Virus record (IMG/VR): IMGVR_UViG_3300036832_001140
Location: 1-44,435 of that record
DNA: 44,435 bases
Strand: one strand, 5' to 3'
Source: a virus
The notes under the pieces were generated by a model. It did not search any database. It saw nothing but the letters and a program-made list of their open reading frames with translations, and had not been told where the DNA came from. This document shows, one piece after another, positions 17,075 through 23,361 of the stretch (the stretch's first letter is position 1; each line of letters begins with the position of its first letter). A program made the translations under genes and the position numbers.

Positions 17075-17413
17075 TTAGATCAGGCCACACAGCCTCGCCG
17101 AGTTCGGCCACGGGGTGTAGCCCCGGCCGGAGAGGTAGGCGCGCATCGCCACGACGATCTGCACGGCCGGAGGCCAGTGGTCGGCGGTGCCGTAGGCGCG
17201 GAGGAACTCGGGGCCGTAGGTGCGCTGGAAGCCGTAGTCCATCTGCAGCCCGCCGTAGTAGCTGTTGCCGGTGTTCGCGTTCCAGTCGCCCTCGTAGCGA
17301 TGGATGCACTGGAACGCCGCCCAGACTCGGCTCGCCTCACCCCCCGCGCGTGCGGCGCGTGCGATGACGACGGAGAGGGTGAGAGCGAGCGCGAGTAGGA
17401 CGGCAACCTTCAC
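17075..17413 (-). CDS. Secreted Rpf-like transglycosylase
   Basis: The GTG at 17413 lies seven bases after AGGAGG. The 112-residue product has a signal peptide (residues 1-23, hydrophobic VAVLLALALTLSVVIA, cleavage after an Ala-rich stretch). A compact resuscitation-promoting-factor/lysozyme-like domain follows: FQCIHRYEGDWNANTGN with probable catalytic Glu41, then YYGGLQMDYGFQRTYG and Cys109, which can pair with Cys36. Rpf-like domains are characteristic of Actinobacteria and their phages. It may cleave glycan at entry or assist lysis from outside the membrane. Confidence 0.8.
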   Translation of the reverse strand: MKVAVLLALALTLSVVIARAARAGGEASRVWAAFQCIHRYEGDWNANTGNSYYGGLQMDYGFQRTYGPEFLRAYGTADHWPPAVQIVVAMRAYLSGRGYTPWPNSARLCGLI

Positions 17414-17532
17414 GAGACAACCTCCTGGGTCGCTGACGTGACGACGCCGTAAGAGAAGGGCGTCGATCGTCGGACTGGGAGGTAAGGCCCGTCTCGCTCG
17501 GCGTGTGGGTGAAAAGCTGACTGCGCTGCTAG

Positions 17533-17548
17533 GAAGTCCGAGGACTTC
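17533..17548. promoter_or_regulatory. Palindrome in a 174-base intergenic gap
   Basis: GAAGTCC-GA-GGACTTC is a perfect 7-bp inverted repeat with a two-base centre, in the only sizeable gap of this part of the late region (17414-17587). Nothing else recognisable lies in the gap. It could be an operator or a weak transcript end. Confidence 0.35.
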
Positions 17549-17587
17549 TCAACAGTTACGGCGAACCAACCCCGGAGCGGGGCGGGT

Positions 17588-17677
17588 CTACCCCCAGCCG
17601 TTGAAGTAGGCGAGGATGACGAAGACGGCGATGACGACGAGTGCGACATCCCCGATCGTGAACGTGATCGACCTCAT
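17588..17677 (-). CDS. 29-residue membrane peptide
   Basis: The ATG at 17677 overlaps the stop of the upstream gene (ATGA). The peptide is MRSITFTIGDVALVVIAVFV followed by ILAYFNGWG, a single transmembrane segment with a polar N-terminus. It is the last gene before a gap and the Rpf-like gene, so a lysis-related role (small holin or pinholin type) is possible but unproven. Confidence 0.55.
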   Translation of the reverse strand: MRSITFTIGDVALVVIAVFVILAYFNGWG

Positions 17678-17979
17678 TTCCCGCCGCGCTTCTTCGCCCA
17701 GTAGGCGGCAAGACCCGGAGGCATGCCCTTGGTCGACTTCGGTGTCGGCGGCGTGCGCTTGCTCGCCGTGGCCGACGGCTTGCGCTTCTTCTTCGCTGCT
17801 GCCACGTTGCTCCTCCCTGCCTGCCCGGATTGGCTGAGTGCGATCGCGACCGCCTGGCGCTGGCTGGTGACGCGCGGCCCCTGCTTCGATCCCGAGTGGA
17901 GCGTCCCGGCCTTCCACTCATGGAGAACGGTCTTCACTTTGGCCCGCTGAGCGGCCTTGGTTTTAGGTTTCCGCGCCAT
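17674..17979 (-). CDS. Small basic protein, DUF6496-like
   Basis: This 101-residue protein starts at ATG 17979 behind GAGGAGAAGAG. The central motif HEWKAGTLHSGSKQGPRVTS followed by QRQAVAIALSQ matches the pattern of the small DUF6496 family (a G-x-L-x-SGS turn followed by RQAIAIALSE). The rest is Lys/Ala/Pro-rich, like a histone tail, and ends WAKKRGGK. It may bind DNA or protein during head assembly. The neighbouring HNH gene overlaps its 5' end. Confidence 0.65.
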   Translation of the reverse strand: MARKPKTKAAQRAKVKTVLHEWKAGTLHSGSKQGPRVTSQRQAVAIALSQSGQAGRSNVAAAKKKRKPSATASKRTPPTPKSTKGMPPGLAAYWAKKRGGK

Positions 17980-18340
17980 CTCTTCTCCTCTGCCTGTAAG
18001 CCCGTGTCCGCTCGCGGTTACAGACACGACAGATCGGGCGAGTCTGACTTCGATGGTGATACACGTTCGCGGGATCGGTTAGGTCGTGACCGTGCTTGCA
18101 GCGCCCGTCCTCGATTCCGAGATGTAGCCGATTGTGCTCAGCTTGGGTCACTAGTCGCATGTGAGCTGTGTTCACGCACGCACGCTCACCGCATTTGTGA
18201 TGGACGTGCAGCCCGGCCGGGATCTGCCCGTAATCCCGCTGGTAGATCATCCGGTGGGCAAGCTGGAGTTTGCCGTCGAACCAAACCTTGCCGTAGCCGT
18301 TGTCGCTCACGGCCTTCGGCCAGAGAACGCACTCGTCCAC
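17963..18340 (-). CDS. HNH homing-type endonuclease
   Basis: This 125-residue protein starts at GTG 18340, which overlaps the TAG of the upstream gene. Core motifs are CVLWPKAVSDNGYGKVWFDG, LAHRMIYQ, GLHVHHKCGERACVNTAHM and CKHGHD...CRVCNRERTRAYR, the same layout as the genes at 5876 and 18868. It overlaps the next gene by 17 bases. Free-standing HNH genes of this class usually spread by cutting relatives that lack them, and it is probably an insertion into the late operon. Confidence 0.8.
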   Translation of the reverse strand: MDECVLWPKAVSDNGYGKVWFDGKLQLAHRMIYQRDYGQIPAGLHVHHKCGERACVNTAHMRLVTQAEHNRLHLGIEDGRCKHGHDLTDPANVYHHRSQTRPICRVCNRERTRAYRQRRRDGAET

Positions 18341-18462
18341 TACTTGCCCTTGGGCTTGGCGACGGGCTTGACCTTCTTGTGCGCGCGACCCATGTGCCCC
18401 GGCAGCGCGTAGGCGCTCATGCGGGCGCCGCACTCGGGACAGGTCGTCATCGCCTGCGCCAT
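18340..18462 (-). CDS. 40-residue zinc-finger peptide
   Basis: The ATG at 18462 overlaps the upstream stop (ATGA). The product has a C2H2-like finger: CPECGARM at residues 8-15, then ALPGHMGRAH, followed by a basic KPVAKPKGK tail. Overlaps on both sides support real translation. It may bind nucleic acid. No family name is recognised. Confidence 0.6.
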   Translation of the reverse strand: MAQAMTTCPECGARMSAYALPGHMGRAHKKVKPVAKPKGK

Positions 18463-18692
18463 CAGCCCGCCTGCTCCGGGTTGCGGCCGACCCAGCCGAT
18501 CATCGTGCCCTCCTTGTTGAGCACCTCGACGATCCGGTTAGTGTCGACGGCCCAGGCTTGTGAAGCGATGTAGAAGGCGCCCGCAAGCGCGATTGCGTGG
18601 GCCGGGTCGTCGGCGCCCCCGGCGTGTACGCCGCGAGAGCCGTCCGCCTCGCGCTCGTAGATGTCGCAGTAGGTCGCGAGATCGTCTGGCAT
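18462..18692 (-). CDS. Small late protein, unknown
   Basis: This 76-residue protein has the ATG at 18692, one base before the stop of the preceding gene. It has a helical Ala-rich middle (DPAHAIALAGAFYIASQAWAV) and ends GWVGRNPEQAG. It sits in an overlapping cluster of small late genes. No motif supports a function. Confidence 0.6.
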   Translation of the reverse strand: MPDDLATYCDIYEREADGSRGVHAGGADDPAHAIALAGAFYIASQAWAVDTNRIVEVLNKEGTMIGWVGRNPEQAG

Positions 18693-18881
18693 CTACTTCC
18701 CCTTCCGCTTCTTCGCACCCGAGACTTTGAGCAGGTTCGGGTTGCGTTTCTTCGCAGCCGGGCTGGCCTTACGGGCGCCTGCAGCAAGGATCGCCCCGGC
18801 CCGCGCCTGGCTGATCCCCTGCTTCTTGGCGATCTGGGACTGGGCCGCTTTGAAGCCCGGATGCGCCTTACGCTTTGCCAC
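18693..18881 (-). CDS. Small basic protein with helix-turn-like motif
   Basis: I choose the GTG at 18881 behind GAGGAGGGAAGAG, giving 62 residues. The segment GFKAAQSQIAKKQGISQARA followed by GAILAAGARKASPAAKKRN is a repeated pattern in small phage late proteins, with two helices and a basic tail. It is rich in Lys, Ala and Gly. A DNA-binding or internal head role is plausible but unproven. Confidence 0.6.
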   Translation of the reverse strand: MAKRKAHPGFKAAQSQIAKKQGISQARAGAILAAGARKASPAAKKRNPNLLKVSGAKKRKGK

Positions 18882-19188
18882 GTCTCTTCCCTCCTCGCCA
18901 GTGTCCGGTTTCGCCTCGACGGATGTTTTCGCCAACAGTGACCGGCTCCAGATGTGATGGGTTGACGCAGCCTCGGTTTCGACAGAGATGGTCGAGCGTC
19001 AGACCATCGGGGATCGGGCCGCGCAATAGCTCGTAAACGACTCGGTGAGCACGCGCCGAGGTTTTTCGTCCTGACGACGACACCTTCAACTGGCCGTAGC
19101 CATGACGATCCCTACCCGCTGTCCATTCCCAGCACCCGTCGCCCACGAGCATCTTGTTGGAGAGACGAGTAAGCACCGTCTCTGTCAT
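18868..19188 (-). CDS. HNH homing-type endonuclease
   Basis: This 106-residue protein starts at ATG 19188. It overlaps the stop of a 10-codon reading frame upstream. Core motifs are GCWEWTAGRDRHGYGQL, RAHRVVYELLRGPIPDG, LTLDHLCRNRGCVNPSHLEPV and the HWRGGKRRGK tail. It is shorter than the other two and lacks the second cysteine pair. It overlaps the next gene by 14 bases. Probable mobile insertion into a small-gene cluster. Confidence 0.8.
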   Translation of the reverse strand: MTETVLTRLSNKMLVGDGCWEWTAGRDRHGYGQLKVSSSGRKTSARAHRVVYELLRGPIPDGLTLDHLCRNRGCVNPSHLEPVTVGENIRRGETGHWRGGKRRGKA

Positions 19189-19217
19189 CGGCCCATTCCC
19201 TTCTTGGCCTTTGCCAT
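19185..19217 (-). CDS. Ten-codon minigene MAKAKKGMGR
   Basis: A purine-rich site (GAGAGGCAAGAG) precedes ATG-GCA-AAG and a TGA that overlaps the HNH start (ATGA). The peptide begins like the neighbouring basic proteins (MARK, VAKRK). It may be a leader that couples translation of the HNH gene, or the stump of a small basic gene cut by the HNH insertion. Confidence 0.35.
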   Translation of the reverse strand: MAKAKKGMGR

Positions 19218-19243
19218 CTCTTGCCTCTCTTCCTAGTCGCTCA

Positions 19244-19900
19244 TCAGGCACTCGCCCTGACCATCATGAACTCGGGGGAGTAGTGCGCCGCCGAGTTCAC
19301 GTTGATCGCACCGCCTGAGCTTTGGGCCGCGACCAGCTCGACGTAATCGTTGACGGCCAGTTGATAGAGCGTCGAGACGGCCATGCGGCGGTAGTCGCCT
19401 GTGACCATGTGATTCCAGGCGATCGGCATGGCGCCGTTGAGGTTGATCTTGAGGTATCCGTTGGTCGGGTTCGCGGCCCATTCGGCGCTGCCGCTGATCT
19501 GGTAGACACCGGCGGTCTTACATGTGAGCCTGGTGTTATTCGTGGCCGGGTCGTGGATCGTGTCGGTGTCGAATAGCTCGGAGTTGAAGGCCAGAGGTGT
19601 ATCGACGCCGGAGACCGTTGCTTGTGCGGCGTTGTGGAAGACGCGAGCGCAGGGCACCACCGGCAGATCGGTCGCCCCGATCGGCGCCCAGACCGCCGCG
19701 CCGCCGACGCCCTTGACCCACTGGCCGTTCACGACCGGACTCGGAAGCGTCCCCGCGCCCGGTAGCTGCGCGGCCGGGACCTTGCCGGTGCCGTCGAGCG
19801 CGGCGTAGCCGTTCGCCTGACTCTTCTCGGCCTTCTGCTGGAGCGCGTTCATGTGCACGGCATCCAAAGGCGTCGTGCCGTCGACGTAGGTCGTGCTCAC
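19244..19900 (-). CDS. C1q-like tail fibre / receptor-binding protein
   Basis: The GTG at 19900 lies six bases after AAGGAG, giving 218 residues. The N-terminal part (LDGTGKVPAAQLPG) is a typical fibre stem motif. Residues about 85-218 form a C1q/TNF-like jelly roll: ARVFHNAAQATVSGVDTPLA, FDTDTIHD, RLTCKTAGVYQISGSAEWA and a final FMMVRASA strand. Such domains trimerise at fibre tips and bind host surfaces. It is the first gene of the leftward late operon, next to the divergent control region. Confidence 0.75.
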   Translation of the reverse strand: MSTTYVDGTTPLDAVHMNALQQKAEKSQANGYAALDGTGKVPAAQLPGAGTLPSPVVNGQWVKGVGGAAVWAPIGATDLPVVPCARVFHNAAQATVSGVDTPLAFNSELFDTDTIHDPATNNTRLTCKTAGVYQISGSAEWAANPTNGYLKINLNGAMPIAWNHMVTGDYRRMAVSTLYQLAVNDYVELVAAQSSGGAINVNSAAHYSPEFMMVRASA

Positions 19901-19925
19901 AGAGACTCCTTCCCAGAATGACGAA

Positions 19926-19967
19926 GGCGCCCCGAAGGGCGCCCTCGCTTCCCAACGCAAGGAGGCA
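19926..19967 (+). repeat. Hairpin-leader cassette E0 (orphan copy)
   Basis: A perfect 7-bp hairpin (GGCGCCC-CGAA-GGGCGCC, 19926-19943) is followed by GCTTCCCAACGCAAGGAGG, almost identical to the leaders before the genes at 25791 and 26589. No start codon lies at usable distance. The first ATG (19988) opens only a five-codon frame, MPDLA. The gene it once served appears to be missing. Here the outer base of the leader pairing is G-C (GCUUCC/GGAGGC) rather than U-A, which preserves pairing. Confidence 0.7.
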
Positions 19968-20059
19968 CGCGGCCCACGAAGAGACACATGCCCGACCTGG
20001 CGTAGCCGACAGATTAGCTTGCGGATGTCCGGTCGGTGGTACAGACTTGGCGAACCGGC

Positions 20060-20105
20060 ACTAGAGAGAGGCGCTCTAGTTGCGGCGAAGAGTTGCCTCT
20101 CTCTA
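20060..20105. promoter_or_regulatory. Two mutually exclusive hairpins in the divergent control region
   Basis: Hairpin A pairs ACTAGAG (20060-20066) with CTCTAGT (20074-20080). Hairpin B pairs TAGAGAGAGGC (20062-20072) with GCCTCTCTCTA (20095-20105), a perfect 11-bp stem. Both use bases 20062-20066, so only one can form at a time. They lie 40 bases upstream of the first rightward gene, and an attenuator or an operator is possible. The rest of the 244-base gap (19901-20144) holds cassette E0 and no clear promoter. Confidence 0.5.
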
Positions 20106-20144
20106 CGCTGGTTGACGTAAGACACCCAACGTAGGAGGACACCC

Positions 20145-20639
20145 GTGAGTGAAGTAAGCCTGGACGAGCAGGTCGCGAAGACGATCGCGAGCCTACTGCT
20201 GCCGCTCGACGAGCTTGACCAGAAGCTGGCGACGAGGGAAGCCCAGCTCAACGAGGAACTGGACGAGCTACGCGGTGAGCGGCGCAAGCTGCGCGCGCTC
20301 CTGCGCGTCGCCGATCCCAACGCGCCGAAGATGGGACCCAAGCCGAAGGAGAAGGAGAAGAACGCGCACAGCACCCAGTGGTCGATCAGCGAGGAGATAG
20401 TCGCCCGCGTCGGAGCCGCCGCCACCCAGATCGAGGACGAGTGGCGCCACGGCCAGGTCGCGAAGCTCGCGAGCACGACCCCCGACATGGTGCGTCGTGC
20501 CTGTCGCGTCATGCGCGAGCGCGGCCAGATCAGACTCGTTCGCGGCGGTGGCACGGGCGTCCCGCTCGTCTACGTCGTCACCCCGAAGGGCAAGGCCGAG
20601 CTGACTCCCGAGATCCCCGTCAACGCAAACGGCTCGTGA
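20145..20639 (+). CDS. Coiled-coil / winged-helix protein
   Basis: The GTG at 20145 follows TAGGAGGACACCC. The 164-residue product has an N-terminal coiled coil (about 20-55, LDQKLATREAQLNEELDELR), a basic linker (PKMGPKPKEKEKN) and a C-terminal winged helix (about 80-155: HGQVAKLASTTPDMVRRACR, then a wing with LVYVVTPKGKAEL). It is the first gene of the rightward operon and overlaps the next start (GTGA). A transcriptional regulator of the early operon is likely; the target is unknown. Confidence 0.7.
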   Translation: MSEVSLDEQVAKTIASLLLPLDELDQKLATREAQLNEELDELRGERRKLRALLRVADPNAPKMGPKPKEKEKNAHSTQWSISEEIVARVGAAATQIEDEWRHGQVAKLASTTPDMVRRACRVMRERGQIRLVRGGGTGVPLVYVVTPKGKAELTPEIPVNANGS

Positions 20640-21097
20640 GCGCCAACGGCAGACGGAAACCGAAGCTCTCGCTCGACCTCTACGCCTTCTCCGACGAGGA
20701 ACTGCTCGCGCTCGTGCGCGACCACCTCGACGAGTCGGGCTGGGTGACCTCCTCGGAGCTGGCGGACGCGATCGGCCTCGACCCCGACGCCGAGACGCGC
20801 AACAACGCGGTCGGGATTCGGCTCGCGTGGATGGCGCGCTTCGGCGTCATCCGCCGCGCCAGAGCAGGCGACCAGGTCGCCGTCACCCCGGCACATTGGA
20901 CGATAACCGGGCGGGGGATCGTGATCCTCGATGCGACCTTCTCCAAGACGCTTGAGAAGGAGCTGGAGGGAATGAAGGGTGAAGCACTCTGGCGGCTCGC
21001 GCGTTCGGTCAGCTTGCGCTACACGATGACCGACGACGAGTCGGCGGTGATGGTGCGACGTTCTTTCCAACGGGCCTACCGGCAGAGGCGGGGATGA
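20636..21097 (+). CDS. Winged-helix DNA-binding protein
   Basis: The GTG at 20636 overlaps the upstream stop. The 153-residue product has a winged-helix segment at about 25-95 (LVRDHLDESGWVTSSELADA, IGLDPDAETRNNAVGIRLAW, RFGVIRRARAGDQVAVTPA), and a helical C-terminus ending in basic RRSFQRAYRQRRG. It probably works with the preceding regulator. It may be a subunit of the same complex, but this is inferred only from coupling. Confidence 0.7.
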   Translation: MSANGRRKPKLSLDLYAFSDEELLALVRDHLDESGWVTSSELADAIGLDPDAETRNNAVGIRLAWMARFGVIRRARAGDQVAVTPAHWTITGRGIVILDATFSKTLEKELEGMKGEALWRLARSVSLRYTMTDDESAVMVRRSFQRAYRQRRG

Positions 21098-21312
21098 AGA
21101 TAAAGCGGATGGAGCTGTGGCGCCCCCGGCTCGGAGGCCCCGAGCTGCGCGTGCTCGATCTCGCGCTCACGACCCACCTCGACGGCTGGGAAGGCCCCTG
21201 GAACGAGGACGCCGTGCTCGCCGAGGAGCTGCTGGAACGTGTCCGACAAGCCCGCACCCAGGTAGAGGGTGATCCTAAGCAGCGGTTCCGAATCCTTGAG
21301 GGCGGGCGGTGA
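21094..21312 (+). CDS. Small operon protein, unknown
   Basis: The ATG at 21094 overlaps the upstream stop (ATGA), giving 72 residues. It has a basic start (MKIKRMELWRPRLGGPELRV) and a C-terminal helix (AVLAEELLERVRQARTQVEG). It is part of an unbroken chain of overlapping genes. No domain is recognised. Confidence 0.6.
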   Translation: MKIKRMELWRPRLGGPELRVLDLALTTHLDGWEGPWNEDAVLAEELLERVRQARTQVEGDPKQRFRILEGGR

Positions 21313-21581
21313 GCGGGCGCGATGTACGCCGCACCGAGGGCGAGCCGCACGACTCGCTGACGCGGCTGACGAAGGTGATGACCGACGCGCTCGAAGCCGA
21401 CCCCGACTACGACAAGCGCATCAAGGTGCAGGTGTTCTTGAACGACGGCACTCGCGGCGGGATTCAGCACTCCGGCTACGACGAGGACTCCGAGGCGATA
21501 GCCGACCTCTTTGTCTACCTGGCCCAGATGTTCGAGGCGAGCGGGAAGACGCTCCTGATCGCGCCACTGGGACGGGGATGA
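21309..21581 (+). CDS. Small operon protein, unknown
   Basis: The GTG at 21309 overlaps the preceding stop, giving 90 residues. The sequence alternates acidic helices with a short beta pair (KRIKVQVFLNDGTRGGIQHS). The C-terminal helix IADLFVYLAQMFEASG precedes a hydrophobic strand. No family is recognised. Confidence 0.6.
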   Translation: MSGRDVRRTEGEPHDSLTRLTKVMTDALEADPDYDKRIKVQVFLNDGTRGGIQHSGYDEDSEAIADLFVYLAQMFEASGKTLLIAPLGRG

Positions 21582-21790
21582 TCGCCGAGAGCCAGCTACG
21601 CCTGCTCTTCCCCGAGATCCCCTGGGATCAGCCGGTCCCGGTCAAGGTCGGCGGCTTCCCGCCGGTCTGGGTCTGCCGCTACTGCATCGCCCGGCACGGC
21701 CTACGCGCGGTCGAGATCGAGGAAGTCGCCTACTCCTTCCACGATCGCGCCGAGGCACTCGACCATATCGGGCAGGTCCACCATGGCTGA
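21578..21790 (+). CDS. Small zinc-finger-like protein
   Basis: The ATG at 21578 overlaps the preceding stop, giving 70 residues. A CRYCIARHG motif at about 34-42 and a distal HIGQVHH at the C-terminus could together hold one zinc ion (C2H2-like). Such single-finger proteins are frequent in actinophage accessory operons. Function is unknown. Confidence 0.6.
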   Translation: MIAESQLRLLFPEIPWDQPVPVKVGGFPPVWVCRYCIARHGLRAVEIEEVAYSFHDRAEALDHIGQVHHG

Positions 21791-22064
21791 CGCCTTCACC
21801 GTCACCCCGGCGCGGCGCGGCCTCGACGCGCTGCTCGCGCGCTACCCGATGCTCGACCTCGTCAAGGCGGACGCGCGCGCGAACGACGATCGCTTCCGCG
21901 CCTCCGACCCGTGGCTGATCGTGACGCTGGGGCAGCGCTCGGAGGGAATGGCCGAGGTCTACGCCCGGCACGAGTTCGCGATCTGGAAGAACACGGGCGC
22001 CGTCTACATCGTCGACCACCACGGCGCCGTCGGCGAAGATCCGATCATCGAGGGGAATCAGTGA
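21783..22064 (+). CDS. Small operon protein, unknown
   Basis: The ATG at 21783 overlaps the previous gene by eight bases, giving 93 residues. It has a helical start and a beta-rich middle with WLIVTLGQRSEGMAEVYARH and FAIWKNTGAVYIVDHHG. It is part of the overlapping operon. No recognised domain. Confidence 0.6.
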   Translation: MADAFTVTPARRGLDALLARYPMLDLVKADARANDDRFRASDPWLIVTLGQRSEGMAEVYARHEFAIWKNTGAVYIVDHHGAVGEDPIIEGNQ

Positions 22065-22459
22065 GCCGCGTCCCCGAGACGCGCTCGGGCAAGGTGCGGC
22101 TCTGGGACGGTGCGATCCCCGGCACGCACGAACCTGGCTTCGTCGAGGAGCCGATCCGCGAGTTCGATTCGGGCGGCGCGCTCGATCCGCTCAAGGGGAA
22201 GGTCGACTTCCTCGCCACCTTCGCGATGGGCGAGTGCCACCTGATCCTCTCGCGCGAGCTGGGACGCTGGCACCTCTCGATCTCCCGCGAAGACCGCCAC
22301 CCCTCCTGGGACGAGATCAAGACCGCGCGCTACCGCCTGCTCGGCCCCGACCTGACGATGGCGATGATCCTGCCCAAGGCCGAGCGCTACGTGAACGTGC
22401 CGATGCAGGATCACGTCTTCCAGCTCTGGCAGTTGCTCGCCGAGGAGGATGGCTGGTGA
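22061..22459 (+). CDS. DUF7694-like protein, paralogue A
   Basis: The GTG at 22061 overlaps the upstream stop, giving 132 residues. The C-terminal half, WHLSISREDRHPSWDEIKTA then RYRLLGPDLTMAMILP and YVNVPMQDHVFQLWQ, matches the layout of the phage family I know as DUF7694. The protein at 33949 is a clear paralogue, and 45 consecutive bases of the two genes are identical around the WDEIKTARYRLLGPD codons. Function is unknown. Confidence 0.7.
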   Translation: MSRVPETRSGKVRLWDGAIPGTHEPGFVEEPIREFDSGGALDPLKGKVDFLATFAMGECHLILSRELGRWHLSISREDRHPSWDEIKTARYRLLGPDLTMAMILPKAERYVNVPMQDHVFQLWQLLAEEDGW

Positions 22460-22659
22460 GAACGTGGTGCGAGCGCGTCCCGCTCGACCGCTACTTCGCA
22501 GGCGTGCGCGCGGGGCCGGACGATCCAGGCCCTCCGGCGCTCGACCGGATCAAGGCGATGATGAGGAGCGAATGGGACGTGACCGTGCTCACGGTCGAGC
22601 TACGCCCTCGTCGGCTCGGGTTCGCGCCCTACGTGCTCGTGCTCGGGTGGCGTCCGTGA
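22456..22659 (+). CDS. Small operon protein, unknown
   Basis: The GTG at 22456 overlaps the preceding stop, giving 67 residues. It has a short helical start (WCERVPLDRYFAGVR) and a beta pair at the C-terminus (VTVLTVELRPRRLGFAPYVL). Nothing recognised. It is the last gene before the four that share a start-associated repeat. Confidence 0.55.
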   Translation: MRTWCERVPLDRYFAGVRAGPDDPGPPALDRIKAMMRSEWDVTVLTVELRPRRLGFAPYVLVLGWRP

Positions 22660-22865
22660 CTGGCGGCGGTATGGACATAGCAGCCGTCGCATCCGATCTT
22701 GCCGATGCGCTCTGGACTTGTTTCGAGGCGCGGCGTGAAGAAAAGGAAGCGCGAGATATGGCGGGTGTGCCGGACTCGTGGGATTACTTCGGCCATCCGT
22801 ATTTCGTCGCGATTGAGCGCGCTGATAAGCGTCTAGCCGATGTTCTGGAACGGCTGCGCGCGTGA
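22656..22865 (+). CDS. MTGGG-start small protein 1
   Basis: This 69-residue product begins MTGGGMDIAAVASDLADALW. The remainder is helical and charged (CFEARREEKEARDMAGV, YFVAIERADKRLADVLERLR). Translation may start at the GTG at 22656 or the internal ATG at 22671. It shares only its start region with the following three genes. No domain is recognised. Confidence 0.55.
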   Translation: MTGGGMDIAAVASDLADALWTCFEARREEKEARDMAGVPDSWDYFGHPYFVAIERADKRLADVLERLRA

Positions 22866-23065
22866 CCGGCGGCGGTGTGGACATAGCCGCGCTCGAAGCG
22901 ATCCGGCGAGACGGGGAACGCCTGCTCGAACTTGCCGAGGATCTGGAGCGCGAAGGTTGTCCATGCGGGCAGCGGTTGCCGCGCTGCGCTCATCTGATTG
23001 CTTTAGCGAAGGCGGCGGCGTTCCTTTGCGAAGCACCGGGATACGCAGCGGAGAAGAAGCGGTGA
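22862..23065 (+). CDS. MTGGG-start small protein 2
   Basis: This 67-residue product begins MTGGGVDIAALEAIRRDGER and contains CPCGQRLPRCAHLIALAKAA, a three-Cys/one-His cluster that may bind zinc. Start region identical to copy 1 apart from two bases. Function is unknown. Confidence 0.55.
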   Translation: MTGGGVDIAALEAIRRDGERLLELAEDLEREGCPCGQRLPRCAHLIALAKAAAFLCEAPGYAAEKKR

Positions 23066-23361
23066 CCGGCGGCGGTGTGGATGACGGCTACGGCGCGGGA
23101 GTGGAAGCGCCTTGGGGAATCACGATGCCCGACTGGCAAGACTCACCCGGATCGGTGTGGAGTCGCACGTCTTGTCTTGCTCGGGCGCTGACTGAGTATG
23201 GCGAGTGGTTCACGGAGCGCAGCCTGGACGCCGCTGGAGACACAAAAGCGCTGGAACTTCGATGCGCTCGTGAATGGGACGGCCTCGACCTAGAGGCGAT
23301 CCAGATCAAGCTATACGAGGCACAGGCCGCGTTACGCCTACTCATCGGGGAGGAAGCGTGA
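23062..23361 (+). CDS. MTGGG-start small protein 3
   Basis: This 99-residue product begins MTGGGVDDGYGAG. It continues with a helical body (LARALTEYGEWFTERSLDAA, LDLEAIQIKLYEAQAALRLL). It is part of the overlapping operon; the next gene overlaps its stop. Unknown function. Confidence 0.55.
   Translation: MTGGGVDDGYGAGVEAPWGITMPDWQDSPGSVWSRTSCLARALTEYGEWFTERSLDAAGDTKALELRCAREWDGLDLEAIQIKLYEAQAALRLLIGEEA

Noticed and set aside
3642-17367. Very long plus-strand reading frames (for example 3642-5159, 13616-15397, 15271-17367)
   Set aside because: They are antisense to clear virion genes (nozzle candidate, portal, terminase). Their products are Arg/Gly/Asp-rich without any domain, as expected of shadow frames in high-GC DNA.
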